33,180 bases of DNA from assembly GCA_905215795.1 (NCBI GenBank), contig CAJMRV010000002.1, positions 1 through 33,180 on the forward strand. The letters run 5' to 3'. The position numbers and the translations under genes are program-made. Below the pieces are notes generated by a model. The model ran no database searches. It was given only the letters and a program-made list of their open reading frames with translations, and was not told where the DNA came from. Shown here in pieces: positions 1 to 8,022 of this stretch (position 1 is the stretch's first letter; each line of letters starts with the position of its first letter). This DNA is from an uncultured bacterium (GTDB lineage Bacteria; Pseudomonadota; Gammaproteobacteria; Burkholderiales; Burkholderiaceae_F).

Positions 1-53
1 CCGCCCTTCGGGACTTTCACCCTTTAGATACTGCGCATGCCCAGCGCACAATG

Positions 54-85
54 AAAAACCCCATGGTCCGTAAACCATGGGGTTT
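54..85 (-). terminator. Intrinsic terminator of the permease gene
   Basis: A perfect 12-bp stem (56-67 with 74-85) closes a 6-nt loop. On the - strand it is followed by a run of five T (58-54), the classic intrinsic terminator form. It lies 65 bp past the stop of the - strand permease gene. On the + strand only GTCTT follows, so it could stop rightward transcription weakly as well. Confidence 0.85.
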
Positions 86-150
86 GTCTTTCCGAGCCCT
101 CGGAGGCGCCCTCCCTCAGGAAGGAACGGCGCTCCGGAAACCGTGGTTCA

Positions 151-1563
151 TCACGCGACGAACATCCAGTCCACGAAGGCGAACACCGGGAAGAGGATGC
201 CCACCGACCAGACCATGTAGCCGAAGAAGGAGGGCATGTGGATGCCGCGTTCCTTGCAGATCGCCACGGTCATGAAGTTCGGGGCGTTGCCGATGTAGCT
301 CACGGCGCCCATGAACACGGAGCCCATGGAGATGGCCATCAGGGTGTGGATGTGCTCGGTCATCAACGAGGCGGCGTCGCCACCGGCGAGGTTGAAGAAG
401 GCGAGGTACGTCGGGGCGTTGTCGAGGAACGCCGACAGGATGCCCGTCAACCAGAAGAAGACCGTGTTGTTGAACGTGCCGTCGGGGTTGGAGACGAGGG
501 CCACCACCGAGGCGAAGGCACCGTGGTCGCCCGCGCGGAGCATCTCGAGCACCGGCACGATGCAGGTGAAGATGCCGAAGAAGAGCTTGGCAACCTCGAC
601 GATCGGATCCCACGTGAAGTGGTTGGCCTCGCGGGTCTCACGGCTCGTGTAGGCGAGCGAGAGGCCGGCGGCGGTCAGGAACAGCGCGTCGCGCACGAGG
701 TTCTCAAGGGCGAAGTGCACGCCGCGGAACTCGAAGCCGTAGCCCGGATGCCAGAAGCCCGAAAGGAGCACGGCGCCGATGATGAGCGCGAGCAGCGGAA
801 TGTTGATCAGACCGGTGACGGCGAAGCGCTTGCCGTTGGATTCAGGCTTGAAGCCCGCCTTGACGTCCTTGGCGTAGGCGACGGAGTCGATCGCGAAGTA
901 GATCGCCAGCAGGATGCCCACGGTCGTGAGCCACGGGGCGATCAGGTGGACGGCGGTCCAGCTGAAGGTCACGCCCTTCAAGAAGCCCAGGAAGAGCGGA
1001 GGGTCGCCCAGCGGCGTGAGCGAGCCGCCGATGTTGGCCACGAGGAAGATGAAGAAGATGAACGTGTGCATCTTGAACTTCCTGTCGCGGTTGGCGTTGA
1101 TCAGCGGACGGATGAGGAGCATGGCCGCGCCGGTGGTGCCCATGAAGTTGGCGAGCACCGCGCCGATGGCGAGGAAGATGACGTTCACGAAGGGGCGTCC
1201 CACGAAGGAGCCCTTGATGTGGATGCCGCCCGCCACGACGAAGAGCGAGCCCACGAAGATGAGGAACGGCACGTAGTCGCCGAGCATGATGTGCGCGAGC
1301 GAGTCGATGGTGACGGCGTCGCCGTAGATGATCCACATGGGGACCGCGGCGCAGAGCGCCCAGAAGACGGCGATCTTGCCGAAGTGGTGGTGCCAGATGT
1401 GCGGCACGATGAGCGGGAGAAGCGCGATCGACAGCAGGATGCCGGCGAACGGGACGGCCCAGGGAAGGCCGAGTTCACTGCCGTTCAACCCGGATGCGAA
1501 GACCGACGCGGGAGCGGCCAAAAGCGCGGCAGTGGACAATCGCCGCAAAGTCGTAAGATTCAC
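151..1563 (-). CDS. ArsB/NhaD-superfamily sodium:proton antiporter or anion permease (CitMHS_2-like)
   Basis: This is a polytopic inner-membrane protein of 470 aa, of the ion-transporter superfamily annotated in relatives as sodium:proton antiporter or putative citrate transport. The N-terminus after the start (residues 1-25: Arg-Arg, then an Ala/Leu stretch ending ASVFASG) resembles a signal or first membrane segment. About ten further hydrophobic segments follow. Family-typical loops are present: NIGGSLTPLGDPPLFLG in the middle and SAFLDNAPTYLAF near the C-terminus. I chose a GTG start at 1563 because AGGAG (1576-1572) lies 8 nt upstream; the frame stays open to 1617 without a better ribosome site. 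It is monocistronic, with a terminator at 54-85. The family is clear; the substrate (Na+/H+ or an anion) cannot be read from sequence. Confidence 0.8.
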   Translation of the reverse strand: MNLTTLRRLSTAALLAAPASVFASGLNGSELGLPWAVPFAGILLSIALLPLIVPHIWHHHFGKIAVFWALCAAVPMWIIYGDAVTIDSLAHIMLGDYVPFLIFVGSLFVVAGGIHIKGSFVGRPFVNVIFLAIGAVLANFMGTTGAAMLLIRPLINANRDRKFKMHTFIFFIFLVANIGGSLTPLGDPPLFLGFLKGVTFSWTAVHLIAPWLTTVGILLAIYFAIDSVAYAKDVKAGFKPESNGKRFAVTGLINIPLLALIIGAVLLSGFWHPGYGFEFRGVHFALENLVRDALFLTAAGLSLAYTSRETREANHFTWDPIVEVAKLFFGIFTCIVPVLEMLRAGDHGAFASVVALVSNPDGTFNNTVFFWLTGILSAFLDNAPTYLAFFNLAGGDAASLMTEHIHTLMAISMGSVFMGAVSYIGNAPNFMTVAICKERGIHMPSFFGYMVWSVGILFPVFAFVDWMFVA

Positions 1564-1987
1564 CTGAATCACTCCTAATCGTATCGAGACCGAACGCACG
1601 AATGCGCTCGCCGGCACGGAGGACTGCTCCGCCCACGACGGGGTCCTGCCCGTCCGGCCTGTGTTTCATTTCTAATGCACTTGACGACTGACGTTCGTTG
1701 GAAAACCGAATTGACCAGATGGCTTTCCAATGAGCGCCCGCCCCCACCGCAGGGGGCTCCCCCAAGGGGGGTCAATCGAAAACCTTACACGGAAAACCGC
1801 CGTTTTGGAAAGGTTCCGACCGACTTTTTCGGGATTATTTCGCTTTGTCGGGCTTGTAAAGCGGAAAAATACCCTCTTCTTTGACCTGTCTCAGACAAAG
1901 CGGGAATATTCCCCAAGGGTTTCCACCTATCGGGCGGGGCGGCGGCCCGCGCCGCCCTCCCCTCGTTTCGGACCCGTCGGGGAGCCC
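1564..1987. other. Intergenic region between pncB and the permease gene
   Basis: No gene is supported here. It holds the 3' end of the pncB transcript and the upstream region of the permease gene, both on the - strand. A GC-rich hairpin (stem 1937-1943 with 1951-1957, 7-nt loop) lies 31 bp past the pncB stop but has no T run. A perfect 12-bp palindrome, GGGAATATTCCC, is at 1902-1913. The best - strand promoter guess (CTGAGA, 17 nt, TATTTT near 1850-1895) has only four of six matches in each box, so I do not call it. Confidence 0.6.
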
Positions 1988-3169
1988 TCAGGGCGCGGGC
2001 GGAAGCCCGAAGACCTGCCTGAGATAGGTGAGGTAGTTCTTGTCCTCGCACATCCCCTTCTCAGGTGCGTCGGAGATCTTGGCGACGGGCTGGCCGTTCG
2101 CCTTGACCATCTTGATGACGATGTTGAGGGGCTGGGGCCCGAGGTCGTTCATGAGGTTCGTGCCGATGCCGAAGCCCATCTTCACGCGGCCGTGGAAGTG
2201 GCGGTAGAGCTCGATGATCTTCGGCACGGTGAGCCCGTCGCTGAAGATCAGGTGCTTGTTCTTCGGGTCGCACTTGTTGGCCTTCCAGTGCTCGATCATG
2301 CGCTCGCCCCAGACGAAGGGGTCCCCGGAGTCGTGGCGGGCCCCGTCGAAGAGCTTGCAGAAGTACATGTCGAAGTCCTTCAGGAAGGGCTCCATGCCGT
2401 AGACGTCCGAGAGCGCGATGCCGAGGTCGCCGCGGTACTCCTTGGCCCACATCTCGAAGCCGTAGACCTGGGAGTCCCTCAGGCGCGGGCCCATGGCCTG
2501 GCAGGCCTGGAGGTACTCGTGGGCCATCGTGCCCATGGGGACGAGGCCGTAGTCGCGCGCGAGGAGCACGTTGCTCGTCCCGGAGAGGATCGGACCCAAC
2601 TCGCGCTTGAGGATGCCCACGACCTCGCGCTGCCAGTCCTTGGAGAAGCGGCGGCGCGTGCCGTAGTCGGAGATCCTGAGCGTGTCGTTGTCGGGCTCGG
2701 AGCGGAGCATGGCGATCTTCGCATCCAGGCGCCTCAACCCCTCGCTCTTGTCGAGGCCGGGGAAGTTGTGGCGGAAGTAGAGCTCGTTGATGATCGCCAG
2801 GAGCGGGATCTCGAAGAGGATCGTGTGGAGCCAGGGCCCCTTGATGCGGATGTCGATGCCGCAGTCGAACTCGTCGCTCTTCTCGATCGTGACGTACTTC
2901 CTCTTCAGGTGGAAGAGGCTCAGGAACTCGACCGTGTCGGACTTGATGAAGCGCAGCCCCTTGAGGTAGGCGAGCTCGTCGTCGGTGAACCGGAGCGAGC
3001 AGAGCGCGTCGACCTCCGCCTCGAGCTCGTCGAGGATCACCGAGAGGTCCACTCCCGGCGTGCGGCAGCGGAACCGGTACTCCACCTCGGCGGCGGGGAA
3101 CTGGTGCAGGACGCACTGGAGCATCGTGAATTTGTAGAGGTCGGTGTCGAGAAGCGATGTGATGATCAC
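1988..3169 (-). CDS. pncB: Nicotinate phosphoribosyltransferase
   Basis: It joins nicotinate to PRPP, with ATP hydrolysis, to make nicotinate mononucleotide in the cytosolic NAD salvage (Preiss-Handler) pathway. The 393-aa product matches the family length (about 400). It opens with the family N-terminus SLLDTDLYKFTMLQ. The His expected to be phosphorylated is H217 in GTMAHEY. The phosphate-binding loop MGFGIGTNLMND is near the C-terminus. The start is a GTG at 3169, preceded by GAGG 11 nt upstream; no ATG fits the conserved N-terminus. It is the last gene of the leftward lepA-to-pncB cluster, 79 bp after nagZ, with a 9-bp hairpin in the gap. Transcription is probably from upstream. Confidence 0.95.
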   Translation of the reverse strand: MIITSLLDTDLYKFTMLQCVLHQFPAAEVEYRFRCRTPGVDLSVILDELEAEVDALCSLRFTDDELAYLKGLRFIKSDTVEFLSLFHLKRKYVTIEKSDEFDCGIDIRIKGPWLHTILFEIPLLAIINELYFRHNFPGLDKSEGLRRLDAKIAMLRSEPDNDTLRISDYGTRRRFSKDWQREVVGILKRELGPILSGTSNVLLARDYGLVPMGTMAHEYLQACQAMGPRLRDSQVYGFEMWAKEYRGDLGIALSDVYGMEPFLKDFDMYFCKLFDGARHDSGDPFVWGERMIEHWKANKCDPKNKHLIFSDGLTVPKIIELYRHFHGRVKMGFGIGTNLMNDLGPQPLNIVIKMVKANGQPVAKISDAPEKGMCEDKNYLTYLRQVFGLPPAP

Positions 3170-3209
3170 GTTGTGGATTCCCTCAAGATGATTCCTGTCG
3201 GAAGGGGTT

Positions 3210-3231
3210 CCCGCCGGGGCGTCCCGGCGGG
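3210..3231 (-). repeat. Intercistronic GC hairpin between nagZ and pncB
   Basis: CCCGCCGGG (3210-3218) pairs perfectly with CCCGGCGGG (3223-3231) around a 4-nt loop. No T run follows on either strand, so it is more likely an mRNA processing or stability hairpin, or an attenuator, than an intrinsic terminator. Confidence 0.6.
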
Positions 3232-3248
3232 TCGTCGGAGCCGTGCGC

Positions 3249-4256
3249 TCAGAGCGCGCCGTTCCCGGTCTCCGGATGGAGGAGCAGTTCGCGCGAGGTG
3301 CGCACGAGGCGTTCGCTCACCGGGGACTGGGGCGCGAGGCGCGCGAGGCGCCGGTCGAAGTCGGCCGTGCGTTCCCAGACGAGGTTCGCAAGGAGTTCGT
3401 CGGCCGCATCCGGATCGTTGCAGACGAGCACCATGTCGCAGCCCGCCGCGAGGGCGCGCTGGGCGCGCTCGGTGATCGTGCCGCCGCCCGAGCCCTTCAT
3501 CGTCAGGTCGTCGGAGAAGACGAAGCCGTCGAACTTGAGGCGATCGCGCAGGACGTCCTTCAAGAGGCGCGGGCAGAACGTCGCCGTCTCGCCGTCGTAG
3601 GCGTCGTAGGCGACGTGGGCCGTCATCACGGATTCGAGTTCGGGGAGCTTGCGGTAGGGACGCATGTCGAGGTCGAGATCCTCCGAGCAGCGTTCGTCGA
3701 CCGGCATCGCGACGTGGCTGTCGGCGCTCGCCCAGCCGTGGCCGGGGAAGTGCTTGCCGCAGCTCGCCATGCCGCCCTGGCGCAGGCCCGAGATGAGCGC
3801 GCGGGCGTTCTCGGTCACCTCGAAGGGGGTCTCCCCGAGGCTCCTGTCGCCGATCACCGCGGAGCGGTGGTGGTCGATGTCGAGGACCGGCGCGAAGGTG
3901 AAGTCCACCCCGACGGCGCGCAGTTCGGCGGCGAGCACGATGCCCGCGGCCTCGAGCTGGGAGGCGGGGTTCTCCCGCGAGCGCAGCTCCGCCATCGACG
4001 GGACCTCGGTGAAGCCCTCGCGGAAGCGCTGGACGCGTCCGCCCTCGTGGTCGACGGCGATGATGATCCCGGGGCGCACCGCATGGATCTCGTCGGTGAG
4101 GCGCTTGAGTTGTTCGCGGTCGGTGTAGTTCCTCGTGAAGAGGATCACCATGCCCGTCATGGGGTGCGCGATCCTCTCGCGTTCACGTTCGGTGAGCTCC
4201 GTCCCGGCCACGTCCACGCAGACGGGCCCCAGGGGGCGGGATTCGGTGTAAGGCAT
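3249..4256 (-). CDS. nagZ: Beta-N-acetylhexosaminidase NagZ (from internal start within the recO frame)
   Basis: A glycoside hydrolase family 3 enzyme that removes GlcNAc from anhydro-muropeptides in cytosolic peptidoglycan recycling. The 335-aa length is normal for NagZ. Visible are the KHFPGHG motif (K168-H169), the Asp-His pair D179/H181 in ADSHVAMP, and the likely nucleophile D249 in FSDDLTMKG. The ATG at 4256 has AAGGAG 9 nt upstream, a strong ribosome site, so separate NagZ can be made although the upstream recO frame reads into it. In most Burkholderiales pdxJ and acpS lie between recO and nagZ; they are absent here. Confidence 0.92.
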   Translation of the reverse strand: MPYTESRPLGPVCVDVAGTELTERERERIAHPMTGMVILFTRNYTDREQLKRLTDEIHAVRPGIIIAVDHEGGRVQRFREGFTEVPSMAELRSRENPASQLEAAGIVLAAELRAVGVDFTFAPVLDIDHHRSAVIGDRSLGETPFEVTENARALISGLRQGGMASCGKHFPGHGWASADSHVAMPVDERCSEDLDLDMRPYRKLPELESVMTAHVAYDAYDGETATFCPRLLKDVLRDRLKFDGFVFSDDLTMKGSGGGTITERAQRALAAGCDMVLVCNDPDAADELLANLVWERTADFDRRLARLAPQSPVSERLVRTSRELLLHPETGNGAL

Positions 4257-5234
4257 TTGGTTGGTCTCCTTGGTGTTCTGTCCGGCGTCGTTTCCGTCGG
4301 GTCCGTCCCCTGCGGGCGTCAGGCGGGAAAGTCCGATCAGCCCGTGCATGACGCGCCTCGAAGCGGGGGTGCGCCCGCCCATGTGGAAGAGGAGCACCTC
4401 ACGGAGGAGGTCCCGGTGGGCGTTCTGACGGCCCTTCTCGGAAAAGCGTCCCTCGACGAGGTCGGCGACGGCCTCGGCGGTGTAGACGCCGCGGCCCTCG
4501 ACGGGCAGTTCGCCCTCGCGGACCGGGCGGATGACGCCCTCCACGAAACTATAGCCCCGCGCCGCACCGGCGGGCAAACCCTCCGGGTCCTCCTCGACGG
4601 AGGGGAACCATCCGGAGCGCTTGAGGAGCGCCCACTCGAAGGAACGCAGCAGCGGCGCATGCGCGGCGCCGCCCTCGTGGAGCGCACGCACGACGTAGGC
4701 GTAGTGTTCGAAAAGACCGGGGAGGACCATCTCGCGGGCGGTGAGACGGATGAGGAGTTCGTTGACGTACCAGGCCGACAGGGCGGCCTCGCCGTCGGCG
4801 GGCTCCCAGGAGCCCTGCCAGAGGGCCTCCCGGAGCTGCTTGGCTTCGTTCCTGCCCGTCCAGCTCAGAAGGAGCGGATGGAAGGGCACGAGGTAGGATC
4901 GGTATTGTGAGCTCGGGCGGCGGGCGCCCTTGGCGACGAGGAACACGCGGCCGTACTCGCGCGTGAGCGCGTCGACGAGCAGGCTCGTCTCGCTCCAGGG
5001 CCAGACGTGCAGGACGAAGGCGGGCGCCCTCGTCACGCGGCCCGGCGTCGAGGCGGCCGCGGGCGCGGCCGAGGGACAGTTCCGGGCGATTTCGAGCCCG
5101 ACTTCCTCGTCGAGCCCGGGGCCGAGCATGTCGCGGACGGTGCCGCGGCCCCTGAAGAGTTCCAGGTCCTCGAAGGCGGTCGGGGCGGCTTCACGCCGCC
5201 GGCCCGCCTTCCTCGGACGCGGCAGGTCAATCAT
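3249..5234 (-). CDS. recO: RecO recombination mediator, in frame with NagZ (continuous 661-aa reading frame)
   Basis: Residues about 70-310 are RecO, the protein that works with RecR to load RecA on SSB-coated gaps (RecFOR pathway). The OB-fold start APAFVLHVWPWSETSLLVD and the segment REYGRVFLVAKGARRP are typical. An extension of about 66 residues precedes the OB fold; Burkholderia RecO also carries one. The ATG at 5234 overlaps the era stop (ATGATTGA), suggesting translational coupling. No stop codon follows RecO: the frame runs through a linker (PAGDGPDGNDAGQNTKETNQ) straight into NagZ, which ends at 3249. I checked the codons from 4340 to 4254 and the frame is open. The cell could make a RecO-NagZ fusion, or RecO could be released by proteolysis, or the sequence could carry an error that hides a RecO stop. 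Confidence 0.8.
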   Translation of the reverse strand: MIDLPRPRKAGRRREAAPTAFEDLELFRGRGTVRDMLGPGLDEEVGLEIARNCPSAAPAAASTPGRVTRAPAFVLHVWPWSETSLLVDALTREYGRVFLVAKGARRPSSQYRSYLVPFHPLLLSWTGRNEAKQLREALWQGSWEPADGEAALSAWYVNELLIRLTAREMVLPGLFEHYAYVVRALHEGGAAHAPLLRSFEWALLKRSGWFPSVEEDPEGLPAGAARGYSFVEGVIRPVREGELPVEGRGVYTAEAVADLVEGRFSEKGRQNAHRDLLREVLLFHMGGRTPASRRVMHGLIGLSRLTPAGDGPDGNDAGQNTKETNQMPYTESRPLGPVCVDVAGTELTERERERIAHPMTGMVILFTRNYTDREQLKRLTDEIHAVRPGIIIAVDHEGGRVQRFREGFTEVPSMAELRSRENPASQLEAAGIVLAAELRAVGVDFTFAPVLDIDHHRSAVIGDRSLGETPFEVTENARALISGLRQGGMASCGKHFPGHGWASADSHVAMPVDERCSEDLDLDMRPYRKLPELESVMTAHVAYDAYDGETATFCPRLLKDVLRDRLKFDGFVFSDDLTMKGSGGGTITERAQRALAAGCDMVLVCNDPDAADELLANLVWERTADFDRRLARLAPQSPVSERLVRTSRELLLHPETGNGAL

Positions 5235-6270
5235 AGCCGAGCGACTTGAGCGCCTTGGCGTCGTCGGACCAGCCGCGGCGCACGCGCACCCAGACTTCGA
5301 GGTAGACGCGCTTGCCGAGCATCTCGGCGACGTCGGCGCGGGCCAGGCGGGAGATCTCGCGGAGCTTGGCGCCCTTCTCGCCGATCACGATCGGCTTGTG
5401 GCTCTCGCGTTCGACGATGAGCGTGGCGATGATCTCGGCGGTGTCCTCCGTCTCCTCCCACTTGTCGATCGTGACGGCGCACCCGTAGGGGAGCTCGTCG
5501 CCGAGCAGGCGGAAGGCCTTCTCGCGGATCGTTTCGGCGACCATGAAGCGCGGCGTCTTGTCCGTGTACATGTCGAGGTCGAAGTAGGGGGTGCTCTCGG
5601 GGAGGAACTTCTTCACCTCCTCGAGGAGCGCGTCGGTCTGACGGCCCTTTTCAGCGGAGACCGGAACGATCGCCGCGAAGGGGAACTTCCCGGCGGACTC
5701 GGCGATCAGGGGCAGGAGCATGTCGCGCTGCTTCATCAGGTCGGTCTTGTTGATCGCGAGGATGACGTTCTTGGCGTCGCGCGGCAGGAGGTCGAGGACC
5801 TTCTGGTCGGCTTCGCGCCAGCCCACGCTCTCGATCACGAAGATCACGGCGTCGACGTCGCGCACGGCCTTCCTCACGGTCGAGTTCATGCGCTTGATGA
5901 GCCCGGAGCCGATCTTGGTCTGGTAGCCCGGGGTGTCCACGAAGATGAACTGCGCGTCCTCCTGGGTGACCACGCCGAGGACGCGGTCGCGCGTCGTCTG
6001 CGGCTTCTTGCTCGTGATCGAGACCTTGGTGCCGATCAGGTGGTTGATGAGGGTGGACTTGCCCACGTTGGGGCGGCCCACCACGGAGACGTATCCGCAG
6101 CGGAAGCCCTCGGGCACGTTCATCGTGGGACGGCCCGGCAGCGCGGCGAGCATCGCCTCGAGGTCGGCGGCGCCTTCAGTGGCGGGGGCGTCCGTTTCCG
6201 GGGCCTCGTTTTCGACCGGGGAGTCCTGCTCCACGACGGTCTCGTCCATGGGACGGTTTTCCTGTTTCAT
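5227..6270 (-). CDS. era: GTPase Era, ribosome assembly factor
   Basis: Era binds the 3' end of 16S rRNA and helps 30S maturation. The 347-aa protein has G1 GRPNVGKS (residues 65-72), switch-region TTRDR, G3 DTPGY, G4 NKTD, and a C-terminal KH domain with IVIGEKGAKL. It is about 50 residues longer than E. coli Era; the extra N-terminus is acidic, Pro/Ala-rich and looks disordered. The ATG at 6270 has GGAG 6 nt upstream, so the extension is probably real, though a start at M50 cannot be excluded. It lies 15 bp after rnc and overlaps recO by 8 bp. Confidence 0.96.
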   Translation of the reverse strand: MKQENRPMDETVVEQDSPVENEAPETDAPATEGAADLEAMLAALPGRPTMNVPEGFRCGYVSVVGRPNVGKSTLINHLIGTKVSITSKKPQTTRDRVLGVVTQEDAQFIFVDTPGYQTKIGSGLIKRMNSTVRKAVRDVDAVIFVIESVGWREADQKVLDLLPRDAKNVILAINKTDLMKQRDMLLPLIAESAGKFPFAAIVPVSAEKGRQTDALLEEVKKFLPESTPYFDLDMYTDKTPRFMVAETIREKAFRLLGDELPYGCAVTIDKWEETEDTAEIIATLIVERESHKPIVIGEKGAKLREISRLARADVAEMLGKRVYLEVWVRVRRGWSDDAKALKSLGYD

Positions 6271-6285
6271 GCGCTTCTCCGGATG

Positions 6286-6996
6286 TCAGGGATGGGGGGC
6301 GGCTTCCGACTCGACCGTGTGGGTCTTGTCATGGAAGAGCGTGAGGGCGCGCATCGCGGCGTCCTGTTCGGCGCCGCGGCGGTTCGTCGAGCGGCCCTGG
6401 GTGACGATGTCGAGCGCGGGGATCGCGCATTCGCAGACGAACGTCTGGGCGTGGCTCGCGCCGATGATGGCGACGACGCGGTAGACCGGGCGCTCCATGT
6501 GGAGGGCCTGGAGGTGTTCCTGGAGGGTGGTCTTGGCGTCCTTGGAGAGCTTCTCCGGGGAGAGCGAGGTGAGGATCGGGCGGTAGAGCCCCATCACGAC
6601 CTTCTGGGCCTCCTCGAAGCCGCCGTCGAGGAAGACGGCGCCGAAGATGGCCTCCATGCAGTCGGCCTGGATCGAGGGGCGGTTGAGGCCCCCGGAGCGC
6701 TTCTCGCCTTCGCCCAGCCGGAGGAAGTCCGAGATGGGGATCGTCTTGGCGATCTCCGCGAGGGTCTTCTCGCAGACGAGGTTGGCGCGCACGCGCGAGA
6801 GCTTGCCTTCGGTGAAGTGCTTGTCCCTCAAAAAGAGCGCGTGGCCCACCACGAAGTTGAGGACCGAGTCGCCCAGGAATTCAAGGCGTTCATTGTGTTC
6901 GAGAGCGTAGCTACGGTGCGTGATCGCACGCACGAGCAGGTTGCGGTCTTTGAAGGCGTAGCCGATTTTTGACTCCAACGCTTCGAGTTTTTCCAT
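6286..6996 (-). CDS. rnc: Ribonuclease III
   Basis: A double-strand-specific endoribonuclease that processes rRNA precursors and some mRNAs. The 236-aa product has the signature NERLEFLGDSVL (35-46), with metal ligands E39, D43, D112 and E115 at the E. coli positions shifted by two. A C-terminal double-stranded RNA binding domain follows (about 155-225). A short His/Pro tail ends the protein. The ATG at 6996 fits the conserved N-terminus. It sits 18 bp after lepB and 15 bp before era, the common lepB-rnc-era unit. Confidence 0.96.
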   Translation of the reverse strand: MEKLEALESKIGYAFKDRNLLVRAITHRSYALEHNERLEFLGDSVLNFVVGHALFLRDKHFTEGKLSRVRANLVCEKTLAEIAKTIPISDFLRLGEGEKRSGGLNRPSIQADCMEAIFGAVFLDGGFEEAQKVVMGLYRPILTSLSPEKLSKDAKTTLQEHLQALHMERPVYRVVAIIGASHAQTFVCECAIPALDIVTQGRSTNRRGAEQDAAMRALTLFHDKTHTVESEAAPHP

Positions 6997-7014
6997 CTTT
7001 GTCTCTGAATTGAA

Positions 7015-7905
7015 TTAATTGAAGGTGCCGATGCGGCGCATGTTTCCGAAGTTGGCCCAGATCAGGGTCGCGCGTCCCACGAGGTTCTCATCGGGGACGA
7101 ACCCCCAGTAGCGGGAGTCCTCGGAGTTGTCGCGGTTGTCGCCCATGACGAAGTACTGTCCCTTGGGGACGCGGCACGTGAAGCCGTGCTCGTCGTACTT
7201 GCACTCGGGGATGTCCTTCTTGAGGGCGAACTGCGGCACGTAGGGGGGACGGTTCGGGTCGACGGCGATCATATGCCTGACGCCCGGGCGGTCCTCGTCG
7301 TACTGGTCGAGGCTCATCAGGAACTCGGGGTCGACGCAGGTGGGCTTGCCGGTCTGGAGCTGCTCGACGCCGTTGATGCGGAGCACCTTGTCATGATAGT
7401 CGACCACGTCGCCCGGGACGCCGACGACGCGCTTGATGTAGTCGACCGAGGTGTCCATCGGATAGCGGAACACGACGACGTCGCCGCGTTCGGGATGTCC
7501 CACGGGGATGATCTTCTTGTCGAGGACCGGCAGGCGGATCCCGTAGTCGTACTTGTTGACGAGGATGAAGTCGCCGACGTGGAGCGTCGGGAGCATCGAG
7601 CCGGACGGGATGCGGAAGGGTTCGAAGAGGAAGCTCCTCACGAGGAAGACGGCGAGGATCACCGGAAAGATGTCGGCCGTGTACTCGATCCACCAGGGCT
7701 GGCGGAGTTCACGCTCGCGGATGCGGCGCGCCTCCTCGATGACGGCGGGTTCGCCGCGGTCGACCGCCTCGCGGTTGGCCGCCTCGAAGGCGCCGGCGGC
7801 GGCTTCGGCACGGGCGCGGCGTTCGGGCGCGAAGCGCTTCTTTTCAAGGACCCAGAAGACGCCGGTGAAGATCGTCAGGAGGAGGAGAATCAGGGGAAAG
7901 TTCAT
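7015..7905 (-). CDS. lepB: Signal peptidase I
   Basis: The membrane protease that removes signal peptides from exported proteins on the periplasmic side. The 296-aa protein has an N-terminal membrane segment (3-20), a charged cytoplasmic loop (21-70), and a second membrane segment (about 78-92). Then come the catalytic box IPSGSMLPTL with nucleophile S103, the general base K158 in DYIKRVVGVPGD, and the C-terminal box MGDNRDNSEDSRYWG. The ATG at 7905 has GGAG 6 nt upstream. It follows lepA after 117 bp containing a strong hairpin (7974-8012). Confidence 0.96.
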   Translation of the reverse strand: MNFPLILLLLTIFTGVFWVLEKKRFAPERRARAEAAAGAFEAANREAVDRGEPAVIEEARRIRERELRQPWWIEYTADIFPVILAVFLVRSFLFEPFRIPSGSMLPTLHVGDFILVNKYDYGIRLPVLDKKIIPVGHPERGDVVVFRYPMDTSVDYIKRVVGVPGDVVDYHDKVLRINGVEQLQTGKPTCVDPEFLMSLDQYDEDRPGVRHMIAVDPNRPPYVPQFALKKDIPECKYDEHGFTCRVPKGQYFVMGDNRDNSEDSRYWGFVPDENLVGRATLIWANFGNMRRIGTFN

Positions 7906-7973
7906 TTGTCTCTCCGGGGAGGACCGTCCTCACGTCGGACGGCGGCCCCATTCATTTGTTCGTCATTTGCGAG

Positions 7974-8012
7974 GAAGGCGCCCGGGACCCTTCGGGGCTC
8001 CGGGGCGCCTTC
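7974..8012 (-). repeat. Strong intercistronic hairpin between lepA and lepB
   Basis: GAAGGCGCCC (7974-7983) pairs perfectly with GGGCGCCTTC (8003-8012), with further pairing inside the loop. It begins 10 bp past the lepA stop. No T run follows, so it probably uncouples lepA and lepB mRNA levels by processing or stability and may act as a partial terminator. Confidence 0.65.
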
Positions 8013-8022
8013 ACGCCGGATG

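Noticed and set aside
1..27. Possible C-terminal end of a + strand gene (eight codons then TAG at 25-27)
   Set aside because: Too short to judge; any random frame could give this.
1740..1775. G/C-run hairpin upstream of the permease gene as a terminator
   Set aside because: The runs of G and C leave loops that are too small or pair ambiguously, and no T run follows.
4256..4340. A missed stop codon after recO
   Set aside because: I read the codons through the linker on the - strand; only the other two frames contain TGA, so the open frame stands as given, though a sequencing error cannot be excluded.
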